Positions 41,420-52,528 of a DNA stretch of 64,000 nt are shown piece by piece. The position numbers and the translations under genes are program-made. The first letter of the stretch is position 1, and each line of letters opens with the position of its first letter. The DNA is from Struthio camelus (Eukaryota; Chordata; Aves; Struthioniformes; Struthionidae), in assembly GCF_040807025.1 (NCBI RefSeq), contig NC_090982.1, positions 78,595,931 through 78,659,930 of the forward strand, in the 5' to 3' direction. Under the pieces are notes generated by a model. It saw only the letters and a list, made by a program, of their open reading frames with translations, was not told the origin of the DNA and did not search any database.

Positions 41420-42650
41420 TTCTTGGGAGAGTCTCTGGAGCGTGCTGGGCTCCCTGCGGTGCAGGACTGGCGCTAGGTCAGTCCAGATGCTCCTGGCTCA
41501 GCATTTGAGCAAGGGGTGCCCTTGGTGGCTGGGAAGAGCTCAGCGTCCCCCCACCAGCCCAGCCAGGTGCCTGACTGAGCCCCTGCAGCAGGTCCTGCCC
41601 TGGGCCGTAGGAGCCGGGAGGTGTTGGGTGCTGGGCAGGATCGGGTCCGTCTCCGCTCCCAGAAGCCGGCAGGAGATGGTGCTGTTACTCTTTCCACCGC
41701 AGCTGCTCAGGCCTGAAAGCCTTAGCTAGCCCTCACGGCTGTGTTTCCACTGGGGACCCAGGAGCCTGGGAAGCTCCGTCCTTCGGGGGACAGTGCCCAT
41801 GGCAGAGTGGCCGATGCCAGCTGGCAGTGTAGATGTGCCTGACTGGGGGCCGGTTTGGGGCCTCCCCCTGGCGTACATCCCTGGGCGATGCTCTGACTGC
41901 ATTTGTGATGGACCCAGGTGTAGTGAGCTGTTCGTCCTAAGCAGCCTTGCCGTGTGACAAGGCCTTTTGGGCAAAGCACACTGGAAAAAATGTGCATATT
42001 GGAGGGGACTTGAGGGGCTCCTCGGGGATGAGTTCAGAGGCACTTAGTATTTCCCAGGTCGGGCCACTTTGGTCCGTGTCCAAACTGACCCTGAGGAAGG
42101 GGCAGACTCAAGGAGGGGGAAATGGACCCAAATGGTAAGAGCTGAGCCGTTCTGGCTGGGCTAGACCCTACATTTTCAGCCCGAGCCACGAACTCTCCCT
42201 ATCTGCTTTGACGGCCCCCCCACGGTGACGTGGCTGTCACCGCCTTCCCCATCTGCCCCGTGGCTGATGCCGATGGCTGTGCCACGCTGGTGGGTGCCGT
42301 CACGGGCGTGAGCCCGGGATGCTGCTCCGCTGCGGTGTCCCCATAAGGAGCGCAACGAGGCAGTGACCTCCGGGGCTGGGACAAGGTGGGCCGCGAGCGT
42401 GTGGACAGCAGGATAACCGGACGCACACGCACCCCCCCAAGCACGTGCACGCATGCACACAGGTGCGCATGGCCGGGACCGGCTGCACGGACCACGGCAG
42501 GGCCGCGCACATCCGTGCCGAAAGGGCACGGGAGGTAAGCGCAGGGCGTAGGCGCAGGGCGTGCGTGCGCGCAAGCAGCCCAGTGGGGCCGCCAGCCCCT
42601 GCGGCCCCGCAGCCCGAGCTCCAGCCCCGCGGGTTTAGCAGGAGGCCTGC
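41420..42650. other. Intergenic between SIGMAR1 and ARID3C, nothing identified
   Basis: GC-rich spacer with only short overlapping open frames. I see no repeat array, RNA gene or recognisable transposon. Confidence 0.5.
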
Positions 42651-42659
42651 CGAGGAATA

Positions 42660-42925
42660 TGAGTAATCCTGCGTCGGCGCGCGCGGGAAGGCGCTAACTC
42701 AGCAGCTCGTATCAATACCGCTCCACTTACAGCGAAGGCCGCGTAATGAAAATCCGATGGGCACGGTGGTGGGAGTAAATAAGTATGCCATTAAAATGAG
42801 AAAATCAAAGCTCTGGACAGGTCTTTTCTCTTGCCCATTGATTTCTTTTATTACGGAAATATTGCTGCTAAATAACATTAGTGTGAACAATCTCAGCAGT
42901 GTTTTCCTTAGCGGCCGTGTCAATA
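42660..42925. promoter_or_regulatory. AT-rich candidate conserved element between SIGMAR1 and ARID3C
   Basis: An island of about 260 bp in GC-rich DNA: 'gcgtaatgaaaatccgatgg', 'atgccattaaaatgagaaaa', 'cattgatttcttttattacg', 'gctaaataacattagtgtga'. Sharp edges and low repeat content suggest constraint. It is the clearest candidate enhancer in the ARID3C upstream region. Confidence 0.45.
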
Positions 42926-43464
42926 ACCCCACCGCAGGCGGGGGGATCCCAGCCCCAGCCCCGTCCGGGCTAAGGGCTGCTCCTGGGCTGCCTTCCCCGC
43001 CGTCCCTGTGCTCCTGGCACGACGGCACTGCCTCGCAGCCCTGCTCAGCACCTCCCGGCCACGCTGCGATGTGCCCGGCAGTGAAACCAGGCAGCCCGGG
43101 TTGCCTTGGGTTAGTGCTGCCTTGCTGGAGTTGGGCTGGGACCCAGGAGTCCTGGCTGCTGCTGCAGCTGGGCGTGTGTCCCCCCGTCCCCGTGCTGAGC
43201 AGGACGGGTGGCTGCCCCGTGCCAGTGCCGGGCGCCCGAGGCTCCCGAGAAGCAACCCTTCCCTTTGCGCCGGGCGTTTGCAGCCTGTTATGGAGCAGCT
43301 CAATGACCTGGTGACCAGCGGATGAGGGACTGCTCCCAACCTCAGCGGGTCCGGCGGCTCCATGCCTGCCTGCAGGCTCTGCCCCTTCCTGCCCGCTCCT
43401 CCTCCTCCAGACCCGTCCGTGCCCACATTCGTGCTGGACTGACCTGTCTCTCTGAGGCTTGCCA

Positions 43465-43550
43465 TCATTTGATTCACACTGGGAAACTGAGGCACGGAGC
43501 GGGGGAACTCTCACCGCGGTCACTCAGGGCCGGGGTTCGCAGTCGCCCCT
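43465..43550 (-). mobile_element. MIR-type SINE fragment
   Basis: 'actgggaaactgaggcacgg', then a diverged 'ggtcactcaggg', follows the reverse complement of MIR (gggaaactgaggc ... ggtcacacag). The order and spacing fit. Confidence 0.6.
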
Positions 43551-44397
43551 TCTGGAGAGGCGATGGGGGGCTGGATCCAGTGCCTGGGAGGTAACAGCAC
43601 CCTTACACAGGCAGCTCCTCTCATCCCACGGGCCTCTCGCACCCCGCTGCTCTGGCAAGCTGCCTTCCTCCCTGCGTGTCTCTGCCACCGCAGCCGGCAG
43701 GGCTGCACCCACAGCGAACCCGGCGGGGGCACCCCAAAGGGCACCAAAGCCCTGCGGGGCGGTTGGAGATGATGAAGGGCTCCAGCTCCGTCCCGTTGCT
43801 GGAGCGCTGCTCAGCGCTCCTCCCAAAGCGGCCGCGAGCTGCAGCTCCCCGGGCCGCGGAGCCGCCGCCGGAGCCGTCGCGAGGACAAACGCACGTCGCA
43901 GCCCACCGAACGCCCTCCCCCTGCGGCTCGCTCTATCTTGCTGTCCTTGCGCACGCGGTGGGTATCGATCAGCCCACAGGATCTATCTCCCGATTCCTCC
44001 TGCAGTATCTCTCTGTTTAGAGTATCTCTGCATCTGCTCCGCTGTCTGCCGTGCCCGTCTACACCTACAGCCTGTAGCTGCTGCCGCCTCCGCCGCCGCC
44101 GTCAGTACCCGTGTGGCTGGGGGATCTCTCTTTGTCCCCAGCCAGGAGCGTCACCAGAGCCTGGCGGTGCAAAGAGGCCGCTGAGCGGGAGGGTGGCAGG
44201 GACACGGCCCTCCTCGCTGCCTCGGGGGCCCTGAGCACGGACACACTTCATGACACGTGTGCCGAACCCCAGAGCTGCTGCTGCCACCGTGGAGGTTTAA
44301 AGGAGGAACGGAGCTGTGGCACCGTGACCCTTCGCCCTGAGCGGGGGGAGCTTCCCCGGCCGCCTGGGTTCCTGCGGGCCGCGGAGCAGCCCAGCCT

Positions 44398-44440
44398 GCA
44401 GTGGGGAAACTGAGGCACGGGGAAGCGGCCGAGCTCAGCT
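44398..44440 (-). mobile_element. MIR-type SINE tail fragment
   Basis: 'gtggggaaactgaggcacgg' matches the reverse complement of the MIR 3' core. Short. Confidence 0.5.
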
Positions 44441-45202
44441 TGCGCTCAGCCTATCGCCTGGCCTCAGGGCAGCCGGGGCAGGAGGAAGCAGCACGGCCCG
44501 GAGCCCTTCGGTGCAGCCGTGCCGGAGCACCCAGGAGCCCTGGCGCCGGGGCCGGCACGCACCAGGACGTCCCTCCTCGTGCTGCAGCCTCCACGCCGCG
44601 GCGGGAGAGGACGGGCCAGGGCGAGCTCCAGCCGCCCAGGCCCGAAATGGGACGGCCGACAGCTGCTTTATCTCCTGCGCGAAGATAAACAGCGCCCGGG
44701 GGCCCTGCGCCAGCCTGCCGCGTCCGAGAGCAAAGCAGCTCCGATCCGCAGCAGCCGCGAGCTGCCGTCTCCGCGAGACGCTCCCGGCAAACCACCTGGC
44801 GGACCACGCCGGGTGGGACGGGGGCAAAGCCGCTCTCTCCTGCATCCCGCCGCTGAGGATGCTGCTAGGGATGCCGGCGACCGGCGCAAACCATCCGGCT
44901 GCCCCCGGCCAAAAGAGCCCGAGGAGGAGCAGGCGGCTCCTTCCTCTCCTGCCAACACTGCCCGCGGACAGGGCAGGAAAAAGTGGCTTCCCGTCTTGTC
45001 AGCAGAGGGGAAGCAGGGGGGTATTGCGGGGATGCTCCCGCCAGGGGAAAACCCTGCGTTTGCCGCAGGACCCGGCCCACCCCAGAGCAGCGAGGTACCG
45101 GGCTGGCGCAGGTGGCAGCGGGGCTGGGGTGCTGGGTGCTCACCCCAGCTCCTGGCTTTGCCCAACGTCCGGAGACCCACCTGAAGGGGGGAGTCCACCC
45201 CG

Positions 45203-45245
45203 CGCCTCAGTTTACCCCGCTGCAAGCAGAGACACGGGGCAGGTT
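45203..45245 (+). mobile_element. MIR-type SINE tail fragment
   Basis: 'gcgcctcagtttaccccgct' resembles the MIR 3' core on the plus strand. Short and diverged. Confidence 0.4.
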
Positions 45246-45579
45246 GGCGGTGCTGAGCCCCTCCTGCGATGGAGCGATGCATGGCCTCATCCTGCCCACC
45301 CCAACAAGGGGCAAGGGCTCTGCGAGCCTGTTTGGGGGTCCAGGCCATGCTGCAATGCAGTCAGGCTGCCGGCCCTGCACGTTGGCCTGGCCCAGCCGTG
45401 CAGAAAGAGGCAACCCCAGGGACCAGCAAGAGGCCTCAGGACCAGGATCAGGCCCCAGCTGGGCACTCCCCCCCCAAGGGTATGTGCATGCCCCCGGGGT
45501 GGGTGTTAGCGCTGCCAGAGTGCCCAGAAGCATTGTCTGAGTCACCCCATGGACGGACGGACGGGTGCCAGAAGGAGAG

Positions 45580-46480
45580 GGTGCAACCACACATGTGCGT
45601 GCAGGCAGGTGGGTTGCATGCGTGCTGCCTGTGCGTGTGTGCGTGCACGGAAAGGCAAGCAAGCGTGCGTGTCCCTGGGCACACACTTGTGTGTGCATGC
45701 CTTCACGTTTGCATGCATGTGCACGCGTGCATGCCTTCAGGCACGGGCATGCATATGTCTGCGTGCACACGGATGCGCGTATGTGTGTGCCAGCTGGGCT
45801 AGTCTTGCTCGAGGAACAAGAATAAAGCAAATGCAAGAACGGCAACAAAGCCCCGGGCGTGCTGGGGGGCTCTGCAGCGCGCGCAGCTCGCCTGCAATGC
45901 CCCTTAGTAGCCTGCACACAGGCAGACAGTGTGGGTACACACACACACCCACCCGCCTGTGCACACACAGCACGCACACACACACACCTCTCCCAACGCA
46001 GACTTCACACACCTACAGGCAAACACACAAAATGCACACACCCACCTCCCAACACACACGTATAGGCACTTACTAGTGCTCCCCAACAACGTATACAGAT
46101 ACGTATGCACACACACGCAATGCACATGCTCAGCCCCCTCCGACAATGCGTATATACACACAATTGCATTTATGCACGTTTGCCCACCCAGCTCCCCACC
46201 ACGTATGCACACACTGCACTCCCTCAGGGTGCACGCACACCGCACCCCTCCTTAAGCAGCGCGCGCGCACGCACGCACACGCACGCAACGCCCACTGAGC
46301 TCCTCGGCTGCGCGCACACGCAAACGCGTGCGCCAAGACACCGCGCGCACACGCATTCAGCTCCGCCACGGCGCCCACCCGCGCCTACCTGTAGGCAGGT
46401 GTCGTGCACACCCGACGCACGTGCAGCTCGCGCGCCGCGCGCAGGCGCGCGCACCCTTAGCTCTCCCTGCGTGCACGCTC
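45580..46480. repeat. TG-rich tract followed by CA-rich tract (alternating purine-pyrimidine)
   Basis: From 45,580 to 45,800 the plus strand is rich in TGTGCGTGCATG words. From about 45,930 to 46,480 it is rich in CACACGCACG words. A GC-mixed gap of about 130 bp separates them, so the two halves read as imperfect inverted tracts. Alternating purine-pyrimidine DNA of this length is Z-DNA-prone. Frames of 175-289 codons here are artefacts. Confidence 0.85.
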
Positions 46481-46849
46481 GCGCTGCGCACGCCCGCCGC
46501 GGCGCTCCGCTCTCCCCGCGGGCCTCTACCTGCAGGCGTGCAGGCCCCCACGCTCGCCTCTCCCAGCGGGCGCACACGCATGCCGTGCAGGCAAGCCCTC
46601 ACCCTCTCTGCCCAAACGCACACGCGTGGGCGCGCCTTGCCCAGCCTCGCTGCAGCCGCTCGCGCGCAGCGGACGCTCACGTCTCACAGGGCACGCGTGT
46701 GCGTGGAGCGCCCCCCCCCTCCCCGCGGGCCGGGGCCCGGGCGCTCCCCCGGGGCTGCCGCAAGCCCGGCCCTCCCCGGCTGACTCCCTTGACGTGCGCT
46801 AGCAAATGGGAGCGGGGAGGGGTGTTTCTCGCCTGCCTGCCACTTGTTG

Positions 46850-46914
46850 CAAAAAAAAAAAAAAAAAAAAGGAAGAAAGAGAGAAAGAAAGAAAAGAGGG
46901 GAGAAAAAAAAAAT
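46850..46914. repeat. A20 and GAAA purine run upstream of ARID3C
   Basis: A run of about 20 A, then GAAAGA words and a second A run, give 65 bp of almost pure purine on the plus strand. It lies about 50 bp upstream of the inferred ARID3C first exon. Confidence 0.9.
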
Positions 46915-46959
46915 CCCACCCACCCTCATCTGCTGCGGAATAAAAGAAATATCGGCGGC

Positions 46960-47097
46960 CGCGGCGCCATGTGAGCGGCGGGCCGGCACCGGGCGGAGCA
47001 GGCGGCCGTGCCCCGGGACGGCGGGGCGACCCCGGGCGGCGCCGTCGGAGCCGGCGGCACGGCGGAAACCCCCAGCCTGGCGGCCCGGGCGGCGCCG
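46960..47097 (+). other. ARID3C: Probable non-coding first exon of ARID3C
   Basis: A CG-rich segment ends in GCCG|GTAAGG, a strong splice donor at 47098. The next plausible acceptor is CCCGCAG at 48747-48753, after a long pyrimidine tract (48670-48720) and 57 bp before the ARID3C start codon. An AT-rich TATA-like AATAAAAGAAATA at about 46940-46952 lies just upstream. I infer a 5' UTR exon here and a UTR intron at 47098-48753 containing the 65-bp minisatellite. The left edge is a guess from the TATA-like spacing. An ATG followed at once by TGA sits at 46969-46974. Confidence 0.45.
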
Positions 47098-47236
47098 GTA
47101 AGGGCGGCCGGGGGCCGGCGGCAGCGGGGGGGCGCGGGGAGCCCCGTCCCCGTAGCGCAGGGTCCGCCGTGGGAACCGGGGGGGGAGGTCCCGGTGAGAC
47201 GGGGTCCGCCGTGGGAGAGGGACGGGGGTCGCCGGC

Positions 47237-48432
47237 AGGGCAGGGTCTCCCGTGGGGCCGGGGAGGGGGGTCCCAGTAGGACACGGTCCGCGGTGGGACG
47301 GAGGTGGGGGTCTCCCGTGGGGCCGGGGAGGGGGGTCCCAGTAGGACACGGTCCGCGATGGGACGGAGGTGGGGGTCTCCCGTGGGGTCGGGGAGGGGGG
47401 TCCCAGTAGGACACGGTCCGCGATGGGACGGAGGTGGGGGGTCTCCCGTGGGGCCGGGGAGGGGGGTCCCAGTAGGACACGGTCCGCGATGGGACGGAGG
47501 TGGGGGTCTCCCGTGGGGCCGGGGAGGGGGGTCCCAGTAGGACACGGTCCGCGATGGGACGGAGGTGGGGGTCTCCCGTGGGGCCGGGGAGGGGGGTCCC
47601 AGTAGGACACGGTCCGCGATGGGACGGAGGTGGGGGTCTCCCGTGGGGCCGGGGAGGGGGGTCCCAGTAGGACACGGTCCGCGGTGGGACGGAGGTGGGG
47701 GTCTCCCGTGGGGCCGGGGAGGGGGGTCCCAGTAGGACACGGTCCGCGGTGGGACGGAGGTGGGGGTCTCCCGTGGGGCCGGGGAGGGGGGTCCCAGTAG
47801 GACACGGTCCGCGGTGGGACGGAGGTGGGGGTCTCCCGTGGGGCCGGGGAGGGGGGTCCCAGTAGGACACGGTCCGCGATGGGACGGAGGTGGGGGTCTC
47901 CCGTGGGGCCGGGGAGGGGGGTCCCAGTAGGACACGGTCCGCGATGGGACGGAGGTGGGGGTCTCCCGTGGGGCCGGGGAGGGGGGTCCCAGTAGGACAC
48001 GGTCCGCGATGGGACGGAGGTGGGGGTCTCCCGTGGGGCCGGGGAGGGGGGTCCCAGTAGGACACGGTCCGCGGTGGGACGGAGGTGGGGGTCTCCCGTG
48101 GGGCCGGGGAGGGGGGTCCCAGTAGGACACGGTCCGCGATGGGACGGAGGTGGGGGTCTCCCGTGGGGCCGGGGAGGGGGGTCCCAGTAGGACACGGTCC
48201 GCGATGGGACGGAGGTGGGGGGTCTCCCGTGGGGCCGGGGAGGGGGGTCCCAGTAGGACAGGGTCCGCGATGGGACGGAGGTGGGGGTCTCCCGTGGGGC
48301 CGCGGAGGGGGGTCCCAGTAGGACAGGGGCCGCGATGGGACGGAGGTGGGGGTCTCCCGTGGGGCCGGGGAGGGGGGTCCCAGTAGGACACGGTCCGCGG
48401 TGGGACGGAGGTGGGGGTCTCCCGTGGGAGCG
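47237..48432. repeat. 65-bp G-rich minisatellite, 18 copies, in the ARID3C 5' UTR intron
   Basis: The word 'tcccagtagga' recurs 18 times, from 47,271 to 48,378, at 65-bp (twice 66-bp) steps. Copies differ at few sites, mainly gtccgcGATggg versus gtccgcGGTggg. More diverged half-copies lie to the left (47,140-47,236) and right (48,432-48,500). Each unit carries about seven CG dinucleotides and several G runs. Since 65 is not a multiple of 3, successive copies shift frame, which explains overlapping open frames of up to 718 codons on the minus strand. Confidence 0.97.
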
Positions 48433-48810
48433 AGCCGGGGTCCCCGGCCGGGCAGAGTCCCCGGTGGGGCCGTGCAGGAGGGCACGCTCCCCGGTAGGAC
48501 CGAGGTGCGGGTCCCGCTGGGGGCCAGCGGTGGAGGGAGGGGGGTCCCTCCCTCATACACCCCCCCCCCCACCAACGGGTGCGGCGGGTCCGCGGCAAAC
48601 TTCGGGCAGGGCCCCCGGGGGCAGGAGAAGAAGGGGTGATGATGGTGGAAGGGACGGGTTGGCTGTGGGATGCTTCCTCCCCTCCCTCCTCCTCCTCCTC
48701 CTCCCCCCCCCCCCCCGCCCTGCGGCGCCTGAGGCCGTGCCCTGTGCCCGCAGCCGGCCGCCCCGCCGCGGGGGCCCGGGGCGGCGGGGGGGCTGCGCCT
48801 GGCGGCCGTG

Positions 48811-51800
48811 ATGGAGAGCCTGCAGCGGCAGCAGGCGGCCCGCCTGGCCCGCGGCCCCGACGCCGCTCCCCGACGGCCGCCGGCGCAGCCCGGCCCCGGG
48901 CAGCCGCCCCCCGCCGCCCCCCGCCGCCGCCCGGCCCCCGGCCCGCGCCCGCCACCGCAGCAGCAGGAGGAGGAGGAGGAGGAGGAGGAAGGGGAGGAGG
49001 AGGAGGAGGAGGAGGAAGGGGAGCCCCGCGACCCGCCGCCGCCCCAGCCCCACGAGTGGACCTACGAGGAGCAGTTCAAGCAGGTAGGAGGCATCCGCCG
49101 GGCATCTCCGGTGTCCCCCGGCCCCCGAGCCCCCCTGCCAATCCCAAACAGGCATCTGCTGCTGCGCCCAAACCCCTTCCTTGTTGTCCCCCCCTCCCCA
49201 AATAGGCGTCCCCAGTGCTCTGCACGCACTGCCCCCAAAGCCCAGCCCCGGCCCACCCCAAAGCGCCGTCTCCGGTGCCTCCCCCCCTCCAACTTCGCCC
49301 GAGCCCCATCCCAGTCCTGCCTCGGGTGGGCGTCCCTGCTGCCGCCAAATTTCAGCCAAAAAAAGTTACCCCTAGTGCACCCAACCGACCTTGTCCCCAA
49401 GCCCCATCCCACCCTACATGGGCATCTCTGGTGCCCCCCCACTGCCCCCAAACCCTGTTTCCATCCCACCCTACATGGGCACCCCTTAGTGCCCCACTGC
49501 CCCGAGCCTCATCCGTGTCCCTCCTGCAGGGGGCACCTCCTGCTGCCCCCGTCCCCAAGCCCCGTCCCACCCTGATAGGCATCCCCTTGTGCCCCCATCT
49601 GCCCTCCCCCCAAACGCTGTCCCTGTCGCACCCCAGATGGGCCCCCTCCCCGCCACCGAGCCCCATCCCACCCCGGCTTGCCGCTCCCTGGTGTCCCCCG
49701 GCTGCCCGGTGCTGTCCCCTGGCTGAGCGGCGGGGACGCTCGCGGCGGGGCCATGAAGCAGCCCGGCCTCGAGGACAGGGCTCGCGCGGCCCGGCAGGGC
49801 AGGGGCGGGAGGCGCCGCAGCATTCGGCTTTGCTCCCGGCGTCTCGCTGCCAGCGGGACGCGTCGAGCGCCCGGCCTGGGGTGGGTGCCGCTCACCCACC
49901 CAGGACGGGGTGGGGGGGGGACGACGGTGGCTCTGGCCACCCCGAGGAGCCGGGGGGTCTCTGCAAGGGACTGGGCGGCGTTACGGCTTCTCCACGTGCC
50001 CGGTGATTTCCGGCGTCGGCCGGAGGCAGCGGCACGGCGAACCTCGGCGCTTATTTAACGTTGCGCCGTCGCGCCGCTCCGTTCGGAGGCCGGCAAGCGG
50101 CCGGACGAGACGCGGCCCCGCTCGACGCCTACCTGGGACGCGCCAGGTAGGCGAGCCGGCGGCGCTGGCCCCGCGGCCCGCCGCCCTCGGGACTGTTTGC
50201 CGCGGCGGCGGCCGGAGCGGCCCAGGCACGGCCGGGCTTGGCGCGCTGCATAGGTCGAATAGCTCAGCCGGGCGAGCGTTGCGTTACACGCGCGGGAAAA
50301 GGCGGATTGTCCGGTTCTGGGGGTCAGCGGCTCCTCCCTGCCGGGCCCCGGCAGGCTTGCGGCGAGAAAGCATCCCAGGCATTTCTCTTCCCGCCTCGCG
50401 CGCCTCCCTCTCGGAGAGCGGCGCGCGGGGCAGGAGCGAAGCCGGCGGCTCTCCCTTAAACAACACGTAATGTGAATACTCGGGAGAGGGATCGAAGGGA
50501 GGATGCTGGCGGGGGGTGGGGGGAAATGAATCCCGCCGGAGCTTCCCGGTGCTGGCTGGCTTCCTCTAGCCTTCCCCAAAGCCAGATCGGAAAGGAGCCG
50601 GCTCCCCGTCGCAGAGGTGTTCGCGTGCCTCCGACCCGTGGGGACGGCTCGGCTCCCCTTCCCAGCTGGCGCCGTGTCCCAGCCAGCCCGGGGCACGGCG
50701 GGATGTCCCTTCGGTGCGGTGCACCCAGGGACAAGGGGACCGATGGCCCCGGGGTGGCTTGCACGGGCCGCGATGGGCTGAGCAGGAAGGAGGTACCGGG
50801 ACCCGCGCGGGAGCCGGCGGCGGTTTGGGGCCGGCTGCAGTGCCGTGGGGTCCGCGGGGCGGCCGTCCGCCCGCTGTCACTGCCGCGAGCCCGCGGCGTG
50901 GGGTTTCCCCGAGGCCGGCACAGAGATTTCGAAGCCGAGCGGCTGTGCCGGGGCGGCCGGGCTCGGTTTGGGAGAGGGCAGGCGGGTGCAAGACCGACGC
51001 CAGGAGGATGGACGGCCCCGCTGCAGGGCGCTCGCTGCTCCGCCGGCCCAACCACCACCGCCTGCCCGTGCCTCAGTTTCCCCATCTGGGTAAGGGGGTC
51101 AATCATCTGCCCTGCGTTAAGCTCTTTGCTCTCTTCCAGACGGGGGAGGAAGCTCTCTCTCTCTGCTGTCTTTGATCCCCGCAGGCTGCCGACGCCAGGC
51201 TGTACGTCCTCTGCCCTGGCGCCGGCTGCCCCCCGGCCCTTCCCCGCGGCGGGGCCGCGTCTCGCCCAGCCTGGAGAACCGGTTCTCCGCTCGGGGCAGC
51301 CGCCGAGCAGCCGGAAGCGGGCAAAGGAGGGGAGGGTGGCGGGGCTCTCCCCGTCTCCCGAGGTTGTGCCACGGAAATCGCCCCCGAGGATGAGGGCGGC
51401 CCCGAAAGCGGGGCGGCGCTTGCAAAGCCTGGAGCGGCGCTCCCGGGCTGGGCTGGCGAAGCACAGGCGTCCCCAAATCCGGGGGGGGGGGGGAATGGGG
51501 GCCCCGGCGGGGACGGAGCGGGGTGGGGGCGCAGGACCAGCCGCCGCGGCAGCCGCCTGGGGCATCTCCTTGCCCCGGGGGCTAAAACCGGGGACGGCGG
51601 AAGGGCTCAGGGCTGAGAAACCCGAAAGCTGCTTCACCCAGGGGCTTTACGGCAGGGAATACGTGGGGGACGTATCCTACATACGCGCCCTGTTCTTATG
51701 CATTTCCTGAGGTGCCCGTTTGGGGGGCTGGAGAGACCTTTGCTCGGCGCTGGGGCAGCGGCTCTGCTGCTGCACGTCGGCGAGAGCCCCCTGCCTCTTG

Positions 51801-52491
51801 CATCAGCCCCCGGCGACGGTCTATGTACATTTGATAACGGCACGTGGGTAGAGACCCGGGCCAAGGTCCGGGAGGTCCCCTGCACCGCGGTTGCAGGGAG
51901 CCGGGGGTCTCCTCCGCTATTTGCATCGGCACGTCCCCGCGGGGCCGGTGGCGGGATGCAGCCTCGCGCGTGCCGCGCCGGCGAGCGCGGCGCTGACCGT
52001 CCCCGCGCCCGGCGCGGCGCCTGCCCCGCGGCCGCCGTGCTCCTGCGCTCCCCTGCGGGCCGTTTCGGCCCTGGGAGCGGCGGCCCGTGGCGGGGAGGAA
52101 GGCGCGGGCGGCCGGCGGCGGGCGCCAGCCCCGGGTGCCCTTTCTGCTCGGCCGCGTGGCTTTTCCGGCCGTGCGGAGGCGGCGGGCAGCACCTGCCGGG
52201 GCCGGGGCCAGGATCACCTTGCCGCGGGGGCGCGAGGGTGGGAGGGTCACTTAGCACCCCCAACACAAGCCCTGGGGCACGCTCCCTCCCCTAAAAGCAC
52301 ATTTACACTGGATTTCGATATACACAAACCCCATGTGTGCAGACACGCGCGGTGTGCCCAGACGTACACGCATACCTGCTGCACGGATGCGCGCGCACAC
52401 ACACACACAGACCAGGTTTGTGCATGCACACACGTACACATGCACACACTCACACCGTGTGCATGCACACACGCACCGAATTTGTGCATGT

Positions 52492-52528
<37 letters not shown>

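Noticed and set aside
47237-48432. CRISPR-like regular repeat spacing
   Set aside because: Vertebrate DNA, contiguous tandem units without unique spacers; it is a minisatellite.
46799-48955. 718-codon open frame on minus, with 503- and 549-codon companions in other frames
   Set aside because: All translate the 65-bp minisatellite, which shifts frame at each copy; Pro/Arg-rich repeat peptides in every frame and no family resemblance.
50456-51710. Overlapping 393-codon (minus) and 412-codon (plus) frames
   Set aside because: Stop-poor CpG-rich intron DNA; no recognisable domain and mutual overlap on opposite strands.
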